From contig DAOUBQ010000054.1 of the NCBI GenBank assembly GCA_034432755.1, forward strand, positions 1 to 64,000: a DNA stretch of 64,000 nt. The letters run 5' to 3'. The stretch comes from UBA5195 sp034432755. GTDB taxonomy: Bacteria > Chloroflexota > Anaerolineae > Anaerolineales > Villigracilaceae. Shown here piece after piece: positions 15,826 through 24,772 of this stretch. The notes under the pieces were generated by a model. The model had not been told where the DNA came from, made no database searches, and saw only the letters and a program-made list of their open reading frames with translations. The position numbers and the translations under genes were made by a program. Position 1 is the first letter of the stretch; each line of letters opens with the position of its first letter.

Positions 15826-15917
15826 ATTGAAAGCGGATGGTGTAACGGATAAGCGGATAAACACCATAAAACGGATACCTGATAACTGCCAACTGATAAC
15901 TGCCCTCGGAGGTCCCT

Positions 15918-18900
15918 GTGTCATTCAAACCTGTCTCTCCCAAACTCGATGTCACTTCTCTCGAAGAAGGCATCCTAAAGTTTTGGAAAAAAGAGAAAAT
16001 TTTCGAGAAAACCATTTCCACCCGCAAGGGCGGGCCGGAATTTGTCTTTTATGAAGGCCCCCCCACCGCCAATGGCAAACCGGGCGTTCACCATGTGCTG
16101 GCGCGCGCCTTCAAAGATATGTTCCCGCGCTACAAAATTATGCGCGGCTACCATGTCTCGCGGCGCGGCGGCTGGGATACGCACGGCCTGCCGGTGGAAA
16201 TCGAAGTCGAAAAGAAGCACGGCTTCACCAACAAACAGCAAATCGAAGCCTACGGCATTGACAAATTCAACGCCGAATGCCGCAAATCGGCTTTCGATTA
16301 CATCCAGGACTGGGAGCGGCTGACCGACCGGATTGCCTTCTGGGTCGATTTAAGCACCGCCTATGTGACCTTTACCAACGACTACATCGAATCGGTCTGG
16401 TGGATTTTGCGCCAGTTTTGGGACAAAGACCTGCTCTACCAGGGCTTCAAGGTCGTCCCCTACTGCCCGCGCTGTGGGACTCCGCTTTCTGACCATGAAG
16501 TGGCCCTCGGCTACGACGAAGCCTCCGACCCGTCGGTTTTCGTCCGTTTGCCGCTGGTGGACGACCCCGAAACCGCCCTCCTGGTCTGGACGACCACTCC
16601 CTGGACGCTGCCCTCCAACGTGGCCGTGGCCGCCGGGGAAGACGTAGATTACGTCAAAGTAGAGCATACCCTCCCCGACCCCGTGAGCGGGGCAAGCGGC
16701 GGCACGGAAAAACTCATCCTGGCCGAAGCCCTGCTCGAAAAAGTCTTCCGCGGCGAGCCGTATAAAGTCCTCGAAACCTTCAAGGGCAAGAAGCTCAAAG
16801 GGACGCGCTACCAGCCGCTCTACACCTTCCTGCCGCCCGAAAAGCCCGCCCATTACGTCATCCTGGGCGATTTCGTCAGCACCGAGGACGGCACTGGCCT
16901 CGTCCACATCGCCCCGGCTTTCGGCGCGGACGATATGCGCGTGGCAATGGAATATGACCTGCCGGTGGTGATGACCGTTGCCCCCGATGGCACTTTCATC
17001 CCCGAAGTGACGCCCTGGCGTGGAGTTTTTGTCAAAGACGCCGACCCCGACATCACCCAAGACCTCGAGCGGCGCGGCCTGCTCTATCGCGCCGAGCGCT
17101 ATACCCATACCTACCCCTTCTGCTGGCGCTGCAAGACCCCGTTGCTCTACTATGCCCGCGAGGCCTGGTACATCCGCACCAGCCAGTTCAAAGACCGCAT
17201 GGTGCAGTTCAACCAGACCATTCACTGGGTTCCCGACCACATCCAGGAAGGCCGCTTTGGCAATTGGCTTGCTAACAACATTGATTGGGCCCTCAGCCGC
17301 GAGCGCTACTGGGGAACGCCCCTGCCGGTGTGGGAGTGCGAAGCCTGCAAGCACCAGCACTGCATTGGTTCGGTGGCCGAACTCAGCCAACTCTCCGGAC
17401 GCGACCTGACCAACCTCGACCTGCACCGCCCGCATGTGGATAACGTCCACTTCCCCTGCCAGCAGTGCGGCGGCAAGATGACCCGCGTTCCCGAACTGAT
17501 TGACGTTTGGTTTGACTCAGGCTCGATGCCCTACGCCCAGTGGCATTACCCGTTTGAGAACAAAGAGAAATTCGAGAGCCAGTTCCCCGCCGATTACATC
17601 TGCGAGGCCGTAGACCAAACACGCGGCTGGTTTTACTCTCTGCACGCCATCGGCACGATGCTGATGGACAGCGTGGCCTTCAAGAACGTCATCTGTTTGG
17701 GTCTCATCCTGGATGGCGAAGGCCGTAAAATGTCCAAATCGCTTGGCAACATCGTCAACCCCTGGGATGTGCTGAACGCGCACGGCGCCGACGCCTTCCG
17801 CTGGTATCTCTACACCGCCACCCCGCCTGGCAACGAACGCCGCTTCTCCAGCGACCTGGTGGGCGAGGTGATGCGCAATTTCACGCTCACACTCTGGAAC
17901 GTCTACTCATTTTTTGTGACGTATGCCAACCTGGATGATTGGAAGCCCGGCCAGGTCAAAGACCTGTCGTACAGCAACCTCGACAAATGGCTGCTCTCCG
18001 AACTCAACACCCTCGTGCGCAACGTGACTGCCGCCTACGAGGGCTACGATGTCACCGGGGCAACCCGTCCGCTCGAAAAGTTTGTGGAAGTCTTGTCTAC
18101 ATGGTATTTGCGCCGTTCCCGCCGCCGATTCTGGAAATCGGACTCTGATTCCGATAAACAGGCGGCCTATGCCACGCTGTATACGGCTCTCGTGACCCTC
18201 AGCAAGTTACTGGCCCCGGCCATGCCCTTCCTGGCTGACGAACTGTATCAGAACCTGGTGCGCTCTTTCGACCCGAACGCGCCGGAATCGGTTCACTTGG
18301 CTGCCTGGCCCGAAGCCGATTTGTCCCTGATTGATGAAAAACTCAACCGCGATATGGCCCTCGTGATGCGCCTGGCCTCGCTGGGGCACGCCGCCCGCGC
18401 CAAAGCCAACCGCAAAGTGCGTCAGCCATTGGCCGAAGCGGCCTTCTCGGTGGCGAATGTCAATGAGCGTGCGGCTGTTCGTGATTTCGATGACATTCTG
18501 GCGGATGAACTCAACGTCAAAAAAGTGCGCCTGCTCGATGCCAGCACCGAAGCCCTCCAGCACACCGTCAAACCGCTGCCCAAACAACTCGGACAGAAGT
18601 ACGGCAACAAGTTCCCGGCCCTGCAAAAGGCCATTTTGGCGCAAAATGCCGAAGAGGTTGCCCACGCCCTGTTAACGGAAGGCAGGCTCAAGGTCGAGGT
18701 CGAAGGAATCTCATACGAAATTCTGCCGGAGGAAGTGGAAGTCAAATCCCTGGCAAAAGAAGGGTTCGCCGTCGCTGAGGAAGGTGCGTATGTGGCCGCC
18801 CTGGTGACGGACCTGACGCCCGAACTGGTGGCCGAGGGCCTGGCGCGCGAGTTTGTGCGCCGCGTGCAGGATTTTCGCAAGGAAAGCGGCCTGGAGGTGG

Positions 18901-19088
18901 CCGACCGCATCCGCCTGTATGTGGAGGCGAGTGACACGCTCAAAGAAGCCATCCACCGTCACCGCGAGTATATTACCGGCGAGACGCTGACCGTTGACCT
19001 GTTCTTCACCCCCGCCCCTGCCGAAGCCAAAACCAGCCAAGACGCCTTCGACGGCGAAACGGTGACGTTTGGACTGGTGAAGGCCTAG
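15918..19088 (+). CDS. ileS: Isoleucyl-tRNA synthetase
   Basis: The 1056-residue class I synthetase charges tRNA(Ile). The HIGH-type motif is in PTANGKPGVHHVLA near residue 60, KMSKS is at residues 604-608 in GRKMSKSLGN, and the editing domain lies between, starting near VWTTTPWTLPSN. The length and C-terminal layout fit the long, type-2 class (a family judgement, not tested). Translation starts at GTG 15918 behind GGAGG at 15908-15912; the ATG alternatives lack a site. It is controlled by the isoleucine T-box leader. Confidence 0.97.
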   Translation: MSFKPVSPKLDVTSLEEGILKFWKKEKIFEKTISTRKGGPEFVFYEGPPTANGKPGVHHVLARAFKDMFPRYKIMRGYHVSRRGGWDTHGLPVEIEVEKKHGFTNKQQIEAYGIDKFNAECRKSAFDYIQDWERLTDRIAFWVDLSTAYVTFTNDYIESVWWILRQFWDKDLLYQGFKVVPYCPRCGTPLSDHEVALGYDEASDPSVFVRLPLVDDPETALLVWTTTPWTLPSNVAVAAGEDVDYVKVEHTLPDPVSGASGGTEKLILAEALLEKVFRGEPYKVLETFKGKKLKGTRYQPLYTFLPPEKPAHYVILGDFVSTEDGTGLVHIAPAFGADDMRVAMEYDLPVVMTVAPDGTFIPEVTPWRGVFVKDADPDITQDLERRGLLYRAERYTHTYPFCWRCKTPLLYYAREAWYIRTSQFKDRMVQFNQTIHWVPDHIQEGRFGNWLANNIDWALSRERYWGTPLPVWECEACKHQHCIGSVAELSQLSGRDLTNLDLHRPHVDNVHFPCQQCGGKMTRVPELIDVWFDSGSMPYAQWHYPFENKEKFESQFPADYICEAVDQTRGWFYSLHAIGTMLMDSVAFKNVICLGLILDGEGRKMSKSLGNIVNPWDVLNAHGADAFRWYLYTATPPGNERRFSSDLVGEVMRNFTLTLWNVYSFFVTYANLDDWKPGQVKDLSYSNLDKWLLSELNTLVRNVTAAYEGYDVTGATRPLEKFVEVLSTWYLRRSRRRFWKSDSDSDKQAAYATLYTALVTLSKLLAPAMPFLADELYQNLVRSFDPNAPESVHLAAWPEADLSLIDEKLNRDMALVMRLASLGHAARAKANRKVRQPLAEAAFSVANVNERAAVRDFDDILADELNVKKVRLLDASTEALQHTVKPLPKQLGQKYGNKFPALQKAILAQNAEEVAHALLTEGRLKVEVEGISYEILPEEVEVKSLAKEGFAVAEEGAYVAALVTDLTPELVAEGLAREFVRRVQDFRKESGLEVADRIRLYVEASDTLKEAIHRHREYITGETLTVDLFFTPAPAEAKTSQDAFDGETVTFGLVKA

Positions 19089-19109
19089 CGCGCTGCTATT
19101 TCAGACCTC

Positions 19110-19158
19110 ACGCATTACGGATTACGGAGGCAACGTTCGTAATTCGTAATGCGTTTTT
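19110..19158 (+). terminator. Terminator of ileS
   Basis: ACGCATTACG and CGTAATGCGT form the base of a long stem, with ATTACG and CGTAAT pairing further in, followed by TTTT. It starts about 20 bases after the ileS stop. Confidence 0.85.
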
Positions 19159-19204
19159 CGTAACATAACCATCACACCGCTGTTACAAGGCTGACATATC
19201 CTTT

Positions 19205-19228
19205 CGGTAAAATGGTTTTACCGTTTTT
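19205..19228 (+). terminator. Second terminator-like hairpin
   Basis: CGGTAAAA and TTTTACCG form a perfect 8-bp stem around TGG, followed by TTTTT. It could be a backup terminator or an operator for the downstream response regulator; the sequence alone does not decide. Confidence 0.55.
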
Positions 19229-19426
19229 AACGGGAAAACTATTTCTTACCACAAACAACACAACGGTCACGAAGGGAAACGACCTGTAAAATCCAGGCCT
19301 TTTCTTTCCTTTGTGTACATCCTGTCCTTCGTAGTCAGGCTCTTTGCCGTTCATTGCGAAAGAGACGGTAAAATTTATTTCTCCGTCAAACAATTGGCGG
19401 TAGAATTTGGTTCGGCAGGTGTTTTT

Positions 19427-20155
19427 ATGTCAAACCGGGAAACTTCCTCCCCTCGCATCCTGCTTGTTGATGACGAAACTGCCATCACTGCGAACCTGGC
19501 GCCGTTCCTGGAACGGGCTGGGTTCGCTGTTGCTACGGCTGGGGACGGTTCTCAGGCCATAGAACAAATTTCTCATCTCAAGCCCGACCTGGTCATCCTG
19601 GATGTTCTCATGCCGCGCATGGATGGCCGCCAGGTGTTGCGCCAGTTGCGCCAGAGTGGCGATTGGACTCCGATCATCCTGCTCACTCAGGTGGGAGAGG
19701 CCTCAGAGCGAGCCATGGCGCTGGAGGAAGGCGCAGATGACTACATCAACAAGCCTTTCGACCCGCGCGAACTGGTGGCGCGCATCCGTTCTGTGCTGCG
19801 CCGCGCCCGCCCCGGTCAGCCTCCCCTGGCGGCGGCCTGGAAACTGGGCTGTGGCCGATTGATGTTCGACCGCCGCGCCCATCGCGTTTTCCTGGATGGC
19901 AAAGAACTGACCCTGACGCCCAAAGCGGTGGCCTTGCTCGAATACCTGATGACCCATCCCGACGAATTAATCAGCCGCGAGCGCCTGCTCGAAACCGTTT
20001 GGGGTTGGGATTACCCGGTCGGCACGCGCAGCGTTGATACGCGCATCGCAGAATTGCGGCGCGAATTGGGCGATGACGCCGCTACGCCCATTTACATCGA
20101 AACGGTGCCGGGCGAGGGCTATCGTTTTGCAGGCAAGGTGGAAGGCCAGGCATGA
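19427..20155 (+). CDS. OmpR/PhoB-family response regulator
   Basis: The 242-residue protein has a receiver domain with acidic pair Asp15-Asp16, phosphoacceptor Asp59 in LVILDVLMPRMDG and Lys near 109 in YINKPFDP, followed by a winged-helix DNA-binding domain (LTLTPKAVALLEYLM to YIETVPGEGYRF). ATG 19427 is chosen because the receiver begins there. The gene overlaps the kinase gene as ATGA, so the two are coupled. The stimulus is unknown. Confidence 0.95.
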   Translation: MSNRETSSPRILLVDDETAITANLAPFLERAGFAVATAGDGSQAIEQISHLKPDLVILDVLMPRMDGRQVLRQLRQSGDWTPIILLTQVGEASERAMALEEGADDYINKPFDPRELVARIRSVLRRARPGQPPLAAAWKLGCGRLMFDRRAHRVFLDGKELTLTPKAVALLEYLMTHPDELISRERLLETVWGWDYPVGTRSVDTRIAELRRELGDDAATPIYIETVPGEGYRFAGKVEGQA

Positions 20156-21072
20156 AACACTGGCTTTGGGGCCTTCTGGCTGCCGCGCCGCTGCTGTGCG
20201 GCGGGTTGCTGACGGCACTCTTTTGGCTGGAATGGCTGCCCAACCGGGTGGCCTACCTGCGCGCCGACTTGGGGACGATTTTCTTACTATTGGGTCTTTT
20301 CTTCACAGGCGGGCTGGCGATGGAATGGCTGCGCTGGACCAGGCAGGAGCGCAACCAGCGCAACCTTGTCAACCGGCTCCAGTCCGAGACGGCCAGCGAG
20401 CGGCATGAATTTTTGCGGCGGCTCGACCATGAACTCAAGAATCCGCTCATGGCGATGCGCGCTGGTCTTGCCAACCTGACCGGCACCGCGTTAGATGCCC
20501 CCCAGCGCGAAATCATCGAGAGCGTGGAGGCCCAAACCCTGCGCTTGGGCCGCCTGCTGGCCGATTTGCGCAAACTGGCCGAGTTGGAAATCCGCCCGCT
20601 AGATTGCGCCCCGGTGGATATGGGCGAACTTTTGCAGGATGTCGTTTCGATGACCGAGGAGCGCCCCGAAGCCGAAGGGCGGCGTATTACGCTGACCCTG
20701 CCGCAAGCGCCCTGGCCGCTGCCGCCGGTGAGCGGCGACCGCGACCTGCTCTTCCTGCTCTTCCACAACCTGTTGGATAATGCGCTCAAGTTTACCCAAC
20801 CTGGGAAAACAATCGAACTGCGTGCTTTCGAGGATGGCGCGCGCGTGGTCGTCGAAGTCGCCGATACCGGGGTGGGAATTCCCGAAAAGGACGCCATGCT
20901 GGTTTGGAATGAGTTGTACCGGGGTGAGAATGCGCGCGGTGTGCCGGGCAGCGGCATTGGCCTGGCGCTGGTGCGGGCCATTACCGAGCGTCACAACGGT
21001 GAAGTTTTCCTGCGCAGCCGCTTTGGGCAGGGAACAGTCTTTACCCTGCGCCTGCCGGTGTACCAGAAATAA
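20152..21072 (+). CDS. Membrane sensor histidine kinase
   Basis: The 306-residue kinase has two membrane helices (about residues 5-25 and 40-60) with only a short loop outside, so it probably senses the membrane or a partner rather than a large ligand. The H-box is RLDHELKNPLMAMRAG with His93; the ATPase domain has HNLLDNALKF (N box), DTGVGIP (G1) and GSGIGLALV (G2). It is the cognate partner of the overlapping response regulator. Confidence 0.95.
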   Translation: MKHWLWGLLAAAPLLCGGLLTALFWLEWLPNRVAYLRADLGTIFLLLGLFFTGGLAMEWLRWTRQERNQRNLVNRLQSETASERHEFLRRLDHELKNPLMAMRAGLANLTGTALDAPQREIIESVEAQTLRLGRLLADLRKLAELEIRPLDCAPVDMGELLQDVVSMTEERPEAEGRRITLTLPQAPWPLPPVSGDRDLLFLLFHNLLDNALKFTQPGKTIELRAFEDGARVVVEVADTGVGIPEKDAMLVWNELYRGENARGVPGSGIGLALVRAITERHNGEVFLRSRFGQGTVFTLRLPVYQK

Positions 21073-21108
21073 AAGGTGACAGTCACTTTCAAAGTGACTG
21101 TCACCTTT
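21072..21108. repeat. Long perfect inverted repeat with single C centre
   Basis: Two 18-base arms, beginning AAAGGTGACAG and ending CTGTCACCTTT, are exactly complementary around one C. It overlaps the kinase stop codon region and ends at the stop of the convergent lipoprotein gene, so it can serve as a bidirectional terminator, although there is no long T-run. The sequence looks like a dispersed palindromic repeat. Confidence 0.8.
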
Positions 21109-22406
21109 CAGTCTTTCCCAACCACTGCATTGATTTCTTCCCAAAACATGCCGCCGTTGGCTGTGTAAACCAGGGCGGTTTTCTCCCCGGCACGGGCGAT
21201 GACCCAGCCGGTCATCGAGTCAACGAAATGGGGGGTTCCTTGCCAGCCGGTGGCAAGCACCAGATTCCAGTTCAGCCCGCCATCAACGGTATGGTAAATC
21301 TCGCCGGGTGCAGTCGGGTCGCCGGTTTGCGCGCCGATGAACCAGCCTTCTCTTGGATTAATAAATTGGAGATTTCCATAGGGAAGCGGCAGGGCGCGGG
21401 CTGTGAATGCGCCAGCCGGCCCGGCTGCATACAGCCAGGCGGAGGCCTGTCCTCCGCTATATGGGCTGCACCGCACCGGGAACAGGATTGCATCCGCGCC
21501 GGTGTATGCCAGTCCTGGAACGCCGCAGCCCGCTCTTTCGCCGCCGAACAGGTCAGCGGGCTGTCCGGAGGGAACGGGCAGGCTGACCGGCTGCCAGGTC
21601 TCGCCGCCATCGCGGGCGGAATAGAGGAACAGGCCGGGCATCAGGCCGGGGCAATCGCCTGTCAGCCAGCCATTTTGGGGGTCAGAAAAGGCCAGGCCGG
21701 TTTTGGGGCAGGCCATCAGCGTGGGGGTTCGTTTGGGGTCCAGCACCCGCCGCCAGGTTTGGCCTCCGTCGTCGGTCAGGAAGATAGCGATGTAATCGTG
21801 ACTCATCCCCGCGCCGAGGTGGGCCATCAGCCAGCCGTGCTTGGCATCGAGAAACCCCAAATGGTCTGGAACGAAAAATTCGCCCGGCAGCCCCTCGAGG
21901 GGCAGTTGTGCGCCCGCCTGCCAGGTCTGGCCGTAATCTGCGGTGCGCCAGACGACCTGCTCGGAGGGGGTGTACGTTTCCAGAGCGTGGTTGGTAAATA
22001 TTGCCCAGGCCAGGCCGTCGGGGCCGAAAAAGGCCGTTGCGTTGAGGCCTTGCGAGGGCGGGTTTTGATGGGCAATGCGCGGGGTGCGATTCCGCCAGGT
22101 GCGGCCTCCATCGCTCGTGACCAGGAGGTAGTCGTTGGGCTGTCCCTCGATTTGTCCGATTCCCCATCCGGTCAATTTATCCTGCATGTCTATTGCGCGC
22201 AGGATGATTTTCTGATCAGCCGGGAGTGGGTCGAAATCGGCGGGCTGGGTGGGCGCGAAGGTGACTGTGGGGGGAAATGCCGGGGCGGGAGGCAGTGTGG
22301 TGGCTGTTTCGTGGGGCGGTGGTTCTTCGAGGCCGACTTCTAATACGCCGCAGGCGGGAAGAAGCAGGAAAATGAGAATGGTCAGGATTGCCAGCCGGGC
22401 ATTCAT
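21108..22406 (-). CDS. Lipoprotein with YCF48/BNR-type propeller repeats
   Basis: The 432-residue product starts MNARLAILTILIFLLLPACG, a lipoprotein signal with Cys20. After a Pro/Thr linker come repeated blades with the Asp-box-like pattern S/TxDGGxTW: LVTSDGGRTWRN, FLTDDGGQTWRR, YSARDGGETWQP, HTVDGGLNWN, YTANGGMFWEE. Such proteins fold as beta-propellers at the cell surface; the ligand is unknown. GGAG precedes ATG 22406; the longer frame upstream overlaps the sigma-factor gene and is unlikely. It lies directly downstream of an ECF sigma factor. Confidence 0.85.
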   Translation of the reverse strand: MNARLAILTILIFLLLPACGVLEVGLEEPPPHETATTLPPAPAFPPTVTFAPTQPADFDPLPADQKIILRAIDMQDKLTGWGIGQIEGQPNDYLLVTSDGGRTWRNRTPRIAHQNPPSQGLNATAFFGPDGLAWAIFTNHALETYTPSEQVVWRTADYGQTWQAGAQLPLEGLPGEFFVPDHLGFLDAKHGWLMAHLGAGMSHDYIAIFLTDDGGQTWRRVLDPKRTPTLMACPKTGLAFSDPQNGWLTGDCPGLMPGLFLYSARDGGETWQPVSLPVPSGQPADLFGGERAGCGVPGLAYTGADAILFPVRCSPYSGGQASAWLYAAGPAGAFTARALPLPYGNLQFINPREGWFIGAQTGDPTAPGEIYHTVDGGLNWNLVLATGWQGTPHFVDSMTGWVIARAGEKTALVYTANGGMFWEEINAVVGKD

Positions 22407-22519
22407 GTTGATGACTCCGAGGTGAAAATGTTGCGCATGGTGGCATTCTACCGCTTTTGTGGAAGGTTCGTAGGGCCGGGCTGTTGGATTTCCCCCTCTT
22501 GCGCAACGTACCGCGGGTT

Positions 22520-23191
22520 TCAGCCTGTACACACCGCCTGCCCCCTGCTGGGCTGCTTTGCAAAAGGCGGCGGTACATGGGGGGGCGTCAGGCGGGGACT
22601 GAATCTGGCGTAATCTCCTGGCAACAGGTCGGGCTGACCCAGCAGGATGGCGCGCAGTTTCAGGCGGGCGCGCGCCAGGCGGCTTTTCACTGTGCCGAGT
22701 GGCACGCCGATAATCCGGGCTGCTTCGGCATAATCCTGACCGTCAATGTCTATTAGCGCAATGACTAGGCGGTATTCAGGCGACAGGCTGCGCAGGCCGT
22801 CTTGAATGGCCTTGTCCAGATCGGCCATTTCCACCTGCCGGGTTGGGTTTTGGGCGTGGTCGGTCAGCGAGGCGGGCGTCTCGATTTCTTCGTCATCGTG
22901 CAGCCAGGGTTCGAGCGGGCAGAGGGGCTGGCGTTTTTGGCGGCGCAGTTCGTCGTAGCAGACGTTTTTCAAGATGCGCAACAGCCAGTAATCGAAGGAG
23001 CCGCCCCGATATTGCGCCAGGCTGCGATAGGCCAGGATGAATGCGTTTTGAACGGCGTCTTCGGCGCAGGCTTCGCTTCCTAACATGCGCAGGGCGATGT
23101 TGAACAGGCGGTTTTGGTATTTCAGGACAAGTTCGTTGAAAGAATTCAGGTTGCCGTTTTGGGCGGATTGGATAGTTGATGATGTTTCCAT
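22520..23191 (-). CDS. ECF-type RNA polymerase sigma factor
   Basis: The 223-residue protein has sigma region 2 (AEDAVQNAFILAYRSLAQY and DYWLLRILKNVCYDELRR) and region 4 (LSPEYRLVIALIDIDGQDYAEAA, then GVPLGTVKSRLARARLKL). The last 30 or so residues are proline-rich and not part of the usual fold. No anti-sigma factor gene follows; the next gene is a propeller lipoprotein, which might be a target or surface sensor. GTGAC/GTCAC repeats at 23251-23276 lie upstream. Confidence 0.92.
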   Translation of the reverse strand: METSSTIQSAQNGNLNSFNELVLKYQNRLFNIALRMLGSEACAEDAVQNAFILAYRSLAQYRGGSFDYWLLRILKNVCYDELRRQKRQPLCPLEPWLHDDEEIETPASLTDHAQNPTRQVEMADLDKAIQDGLRSLSPEYRLVIALIDIDGQDYAEAARIIGVPLGTVKSRLARARLKLRAILLGQPDLLPGDYARFSPRLTPPHVPPPFAKQPSRGQAVCTG

Positions 23192-23250
23192 AAGATTTGT
23201 CTTCCCAATTGATTGCCAATTTATTTATACCTGTTCGCTGTGTCCAATCC

Positions 23251-23276
23251 GTGACGGCGATGTCACAAAATGGTGA
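23251..23276. promoter_or_regulatory. Candidate operator with GTGAC repeats before the ECF sigma gene
   Basis: GTGAC-N6-GTCAC at 23251-23266 is an inverted repeat and a third GTGAC follows at 23272-23276. Location about 60 bases upstream of the sigma-factor start suggests a control site; no family is assigned. Confidence 0.35.
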
Positions 23277-23346
23277 CAAATTGAAATCGGGGTTGCCAGG
23301 CCGCCGCGCCTGATTGCGGATAGCTACGCCTGGAATTTGCTCTTCG

Positions 23347-23466
23347 ATGATGGTTGGTTTGCTGATAGGCTTGGCTTTTGGGGGCGCGGCAGGCGCGGCA
23401 CTGGTTTGGCGTTACCCGTCGGCCAGCCAAACGCTGCGTAATCGGAATCGACGCTTGACAGCCTGA
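23347..23466 (+). CDS. Possible 39-residue single-pass membrane protein
   Basis: A short frame encodes MMVGLLIGLAFGGAAGAALV, one hydrophobic helix with glycine/alanine repeats, followed by a basic tail (RNRNRR). It fills an otherwise gene-free gap between the sigma factor and rpmF. The ribosome site is weak (GGAA about 12 bases away), and its last codons overlap the rpmF promoter, so it may not be real. Confidence 0.35.
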   Translation: MMVGLLIGLAFGGAAGAALVWRYPSASQTLRNRNRRLTA

Positions 23467-23483
23467 CCTCCCCCCGCTATAAT
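23455..23483 (+). promoter_or_regulatory. Consensus sigma-70 promoter of rpmF-fabD
   Basis: TTGACA at 23455-23460, a 17-base spacer, and TATAAT at 23478-23483: a perfect consensus promoter, about 60 bases upstream of the rpmF start. Confidence 0.93.
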
Positions 23484-23543
23484 CAGCCCGCTTAAACGGG
23501 TACATTATCCAGAAATGGATGCAATCATATTAAGGAGTAAAGC

Positions 23544-23729
23544 ATGCCCCCTCATCCAAAGCGTAAACATTCGAAGGGCCGCCGCGACCGCCGCCGCGCC
23601 CACGATGCCTTGCAGGCCCAGAATCTGACCACCTGCCCCAATTGCGGTGAAAAGCGTTTGCCGCATACCGTCTGCCCCAACTGCGGGCAGTATAAGGGCC
23701 GCGAAGTCGTCGAAGTTAAGAAAGACTAA
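23544..23729 (+). CDS. rpmF: 50S ribosomal protein L32
   Basis: The 61-residue protein starts MPPHPKRKHSKGRRDRRR, as usual for L32, and has a zinc-ribbon with CPNCGEKRLPHTVCPNC. AAGGAG lies seven bases before the ATG. It is transcribed from a perfect consensus promoter and is followed by fabD; rpmF next to fatty-acid genes is a widespread bacterial arrangement (rpmF-plsX-fab). Confidence 0.96.
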   Translation: MPPHPKRKHSKGRRDRRRAHDALQAQNLTTCPNCGEKRLPHTVCPNCGQYKGREVVEVKKD

Positions 23730-23744
23730 CCCCCAAAACATCGA

Positions 23745-23806
23745 CGCGCCGTGACTTTCTCGCCAAAATGCGAGACTTTCACGGTGCGTTTGTGTTTTAA
23801 ACGCAC
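23745..23806 (+). other. Hairpins in the rpmF-fabD spacer
   Basis: Two stem-loops are visible: one with CCGTGA/TCACGG arms at about 23748-23784, and GTGCGTTT/AAACGCAC at 23784-23806. They share a few bases, so they may compete. The second ends just before the fabD ribosome site. They could tune fabD relative to rpmF. Confidence 0.4.
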
Positions 23807-23816
23807 GAGGTGAGCT

Positions 23817-24761
23817 ATGACTATTGATTTTTCCAAAACAGCTTTTGTTTTTCCCGGGCAGGGCTCGCAGGTGGTTGGTATGGGCCGCGACCTGGCTGTC
23901 GCTTTCCCTACTGCTCGCGCCGTTTTTGAGGAAGCCGATGCGGTTTTGGGCTTCTCCTTTTCAAAAATTATGTGGGATGGACCGGATTCTGAGCTGAACG
24001 ATACGATTAATACCCAGCCGGCGCTTTTTATCCATTCCCTGGCTGCTTACCGGGTGATTACAGACACGCTCAACGTTCAGCAGGCTCCCATTTTTATGGC
24101 GGGGCACTCGCTCGGGCAGCTTTCGGCGCTGACGGCGGCTGGCGCGCTTTCGTTTGTCGATGGCTTGCGCCTGGTTCGCAAGCGCGGTGAATTGATGAAA
24201 CGCGCCGGAGAACTCAATCCTGGCGGAATGGCGGCTATTTTAGGCCTCGATATTCCCACGCTTGACCAGGTGTGTGCCGCAGCCAGCGCAGAAGACGAGA
24301 TTGTGCAGGTGGCCAATGATAACTGTCCAGGCCAGGTGGTGATTTCGGGTCATAAAGCGGCCCTCGAGCGGGCGATAACCGGCGCCAAGGCTGCCGGGGC
24401 CAAGCGCGCCCTGCCTTTGGCGGTCAGCATTGCCGCGCATTCTCCGCTGATGGCTGGCATTCAGGCTGAGTGGGATACGGCGGTAAACGACGCCGCTTTC
24501 AGCGATGCCAATATTTCGGTGGTTGGCAATGTCGCCGCTGTCCCGCTCTCTACTGCCGAAGCGTTGCGGGCGGATGTACGAGCGCAGATGCAAAATCGGG
24601 TGCGCTGGACTGAGTCGGTGCGCTGGATGAATACCCAGGGTGTGGATACCTTTATCGAGGTGGGAACCGGCTCCGTCTTGGCCGGGCTGGTGAAACGCAT
24701 CCTCGAAGGCGTGACCACGCTTCCGCTGGGCAATCCACAGGATTTTGAAGCGATAAAGTAA
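23817..24761 (+). CDS. fabD: Malonyl-CoA:ACP transacylase
   Basis: The 314-residue enzyme loads malonate onto acyl carrier protein for fatty acid synthesis. FPGQGSQ at residues 12-18 is the oxyanion motif, the nucleophile is Ser98 in GHSLGQ, and the catalytic His lies in IAAHSPLM. GAGGTG stands before ATG 23817. Length and motifs are normal. It is cotranscribed with rpmF and ends just before a palindromic element. Confidence 0.96.
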   Translation: MTIDFSKTAFVFPGQGSQVVGMGRDLAVAFPTARAVFEEADAVLGFSFSKIMWDGPDSELNDTINTQPALFIHSLAAYRVITDTLNVQQAPIFMAGHSLGQLSALTAAGALSFVDGLRLVRKRGELMKRAGELNPGGMAAILGLDIPTLDQVCAAASAEDEIVQVANDNCPGQVVISGHKAALERAITGAKAAGAKRALPLAVSIAAHSPLMAGIQAEWDTAVNDAAFSDANISVVGNVAAVPLSTAEALRADVRAQMQNRVRWTESVRWMNTQGVDTFIEVGTGSVLAGLVKRILEGVTTLPLGNPQDFEAIK

Positions 24762-24772
24762 TCTGCACTTTG

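Larger units (their letters stand above)
19089..19426. other. Gene-free gap between ileS and the response regulator
   Basis: The 338-base gap holds two terminator-like hairpins (19110-19158 and 19205-19228), and ACGGTAAAAT recurs near 19370. No coding frame or RNA gene is apparent; the promoter of the two-component operon should lie here. Confidence 0.6.
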
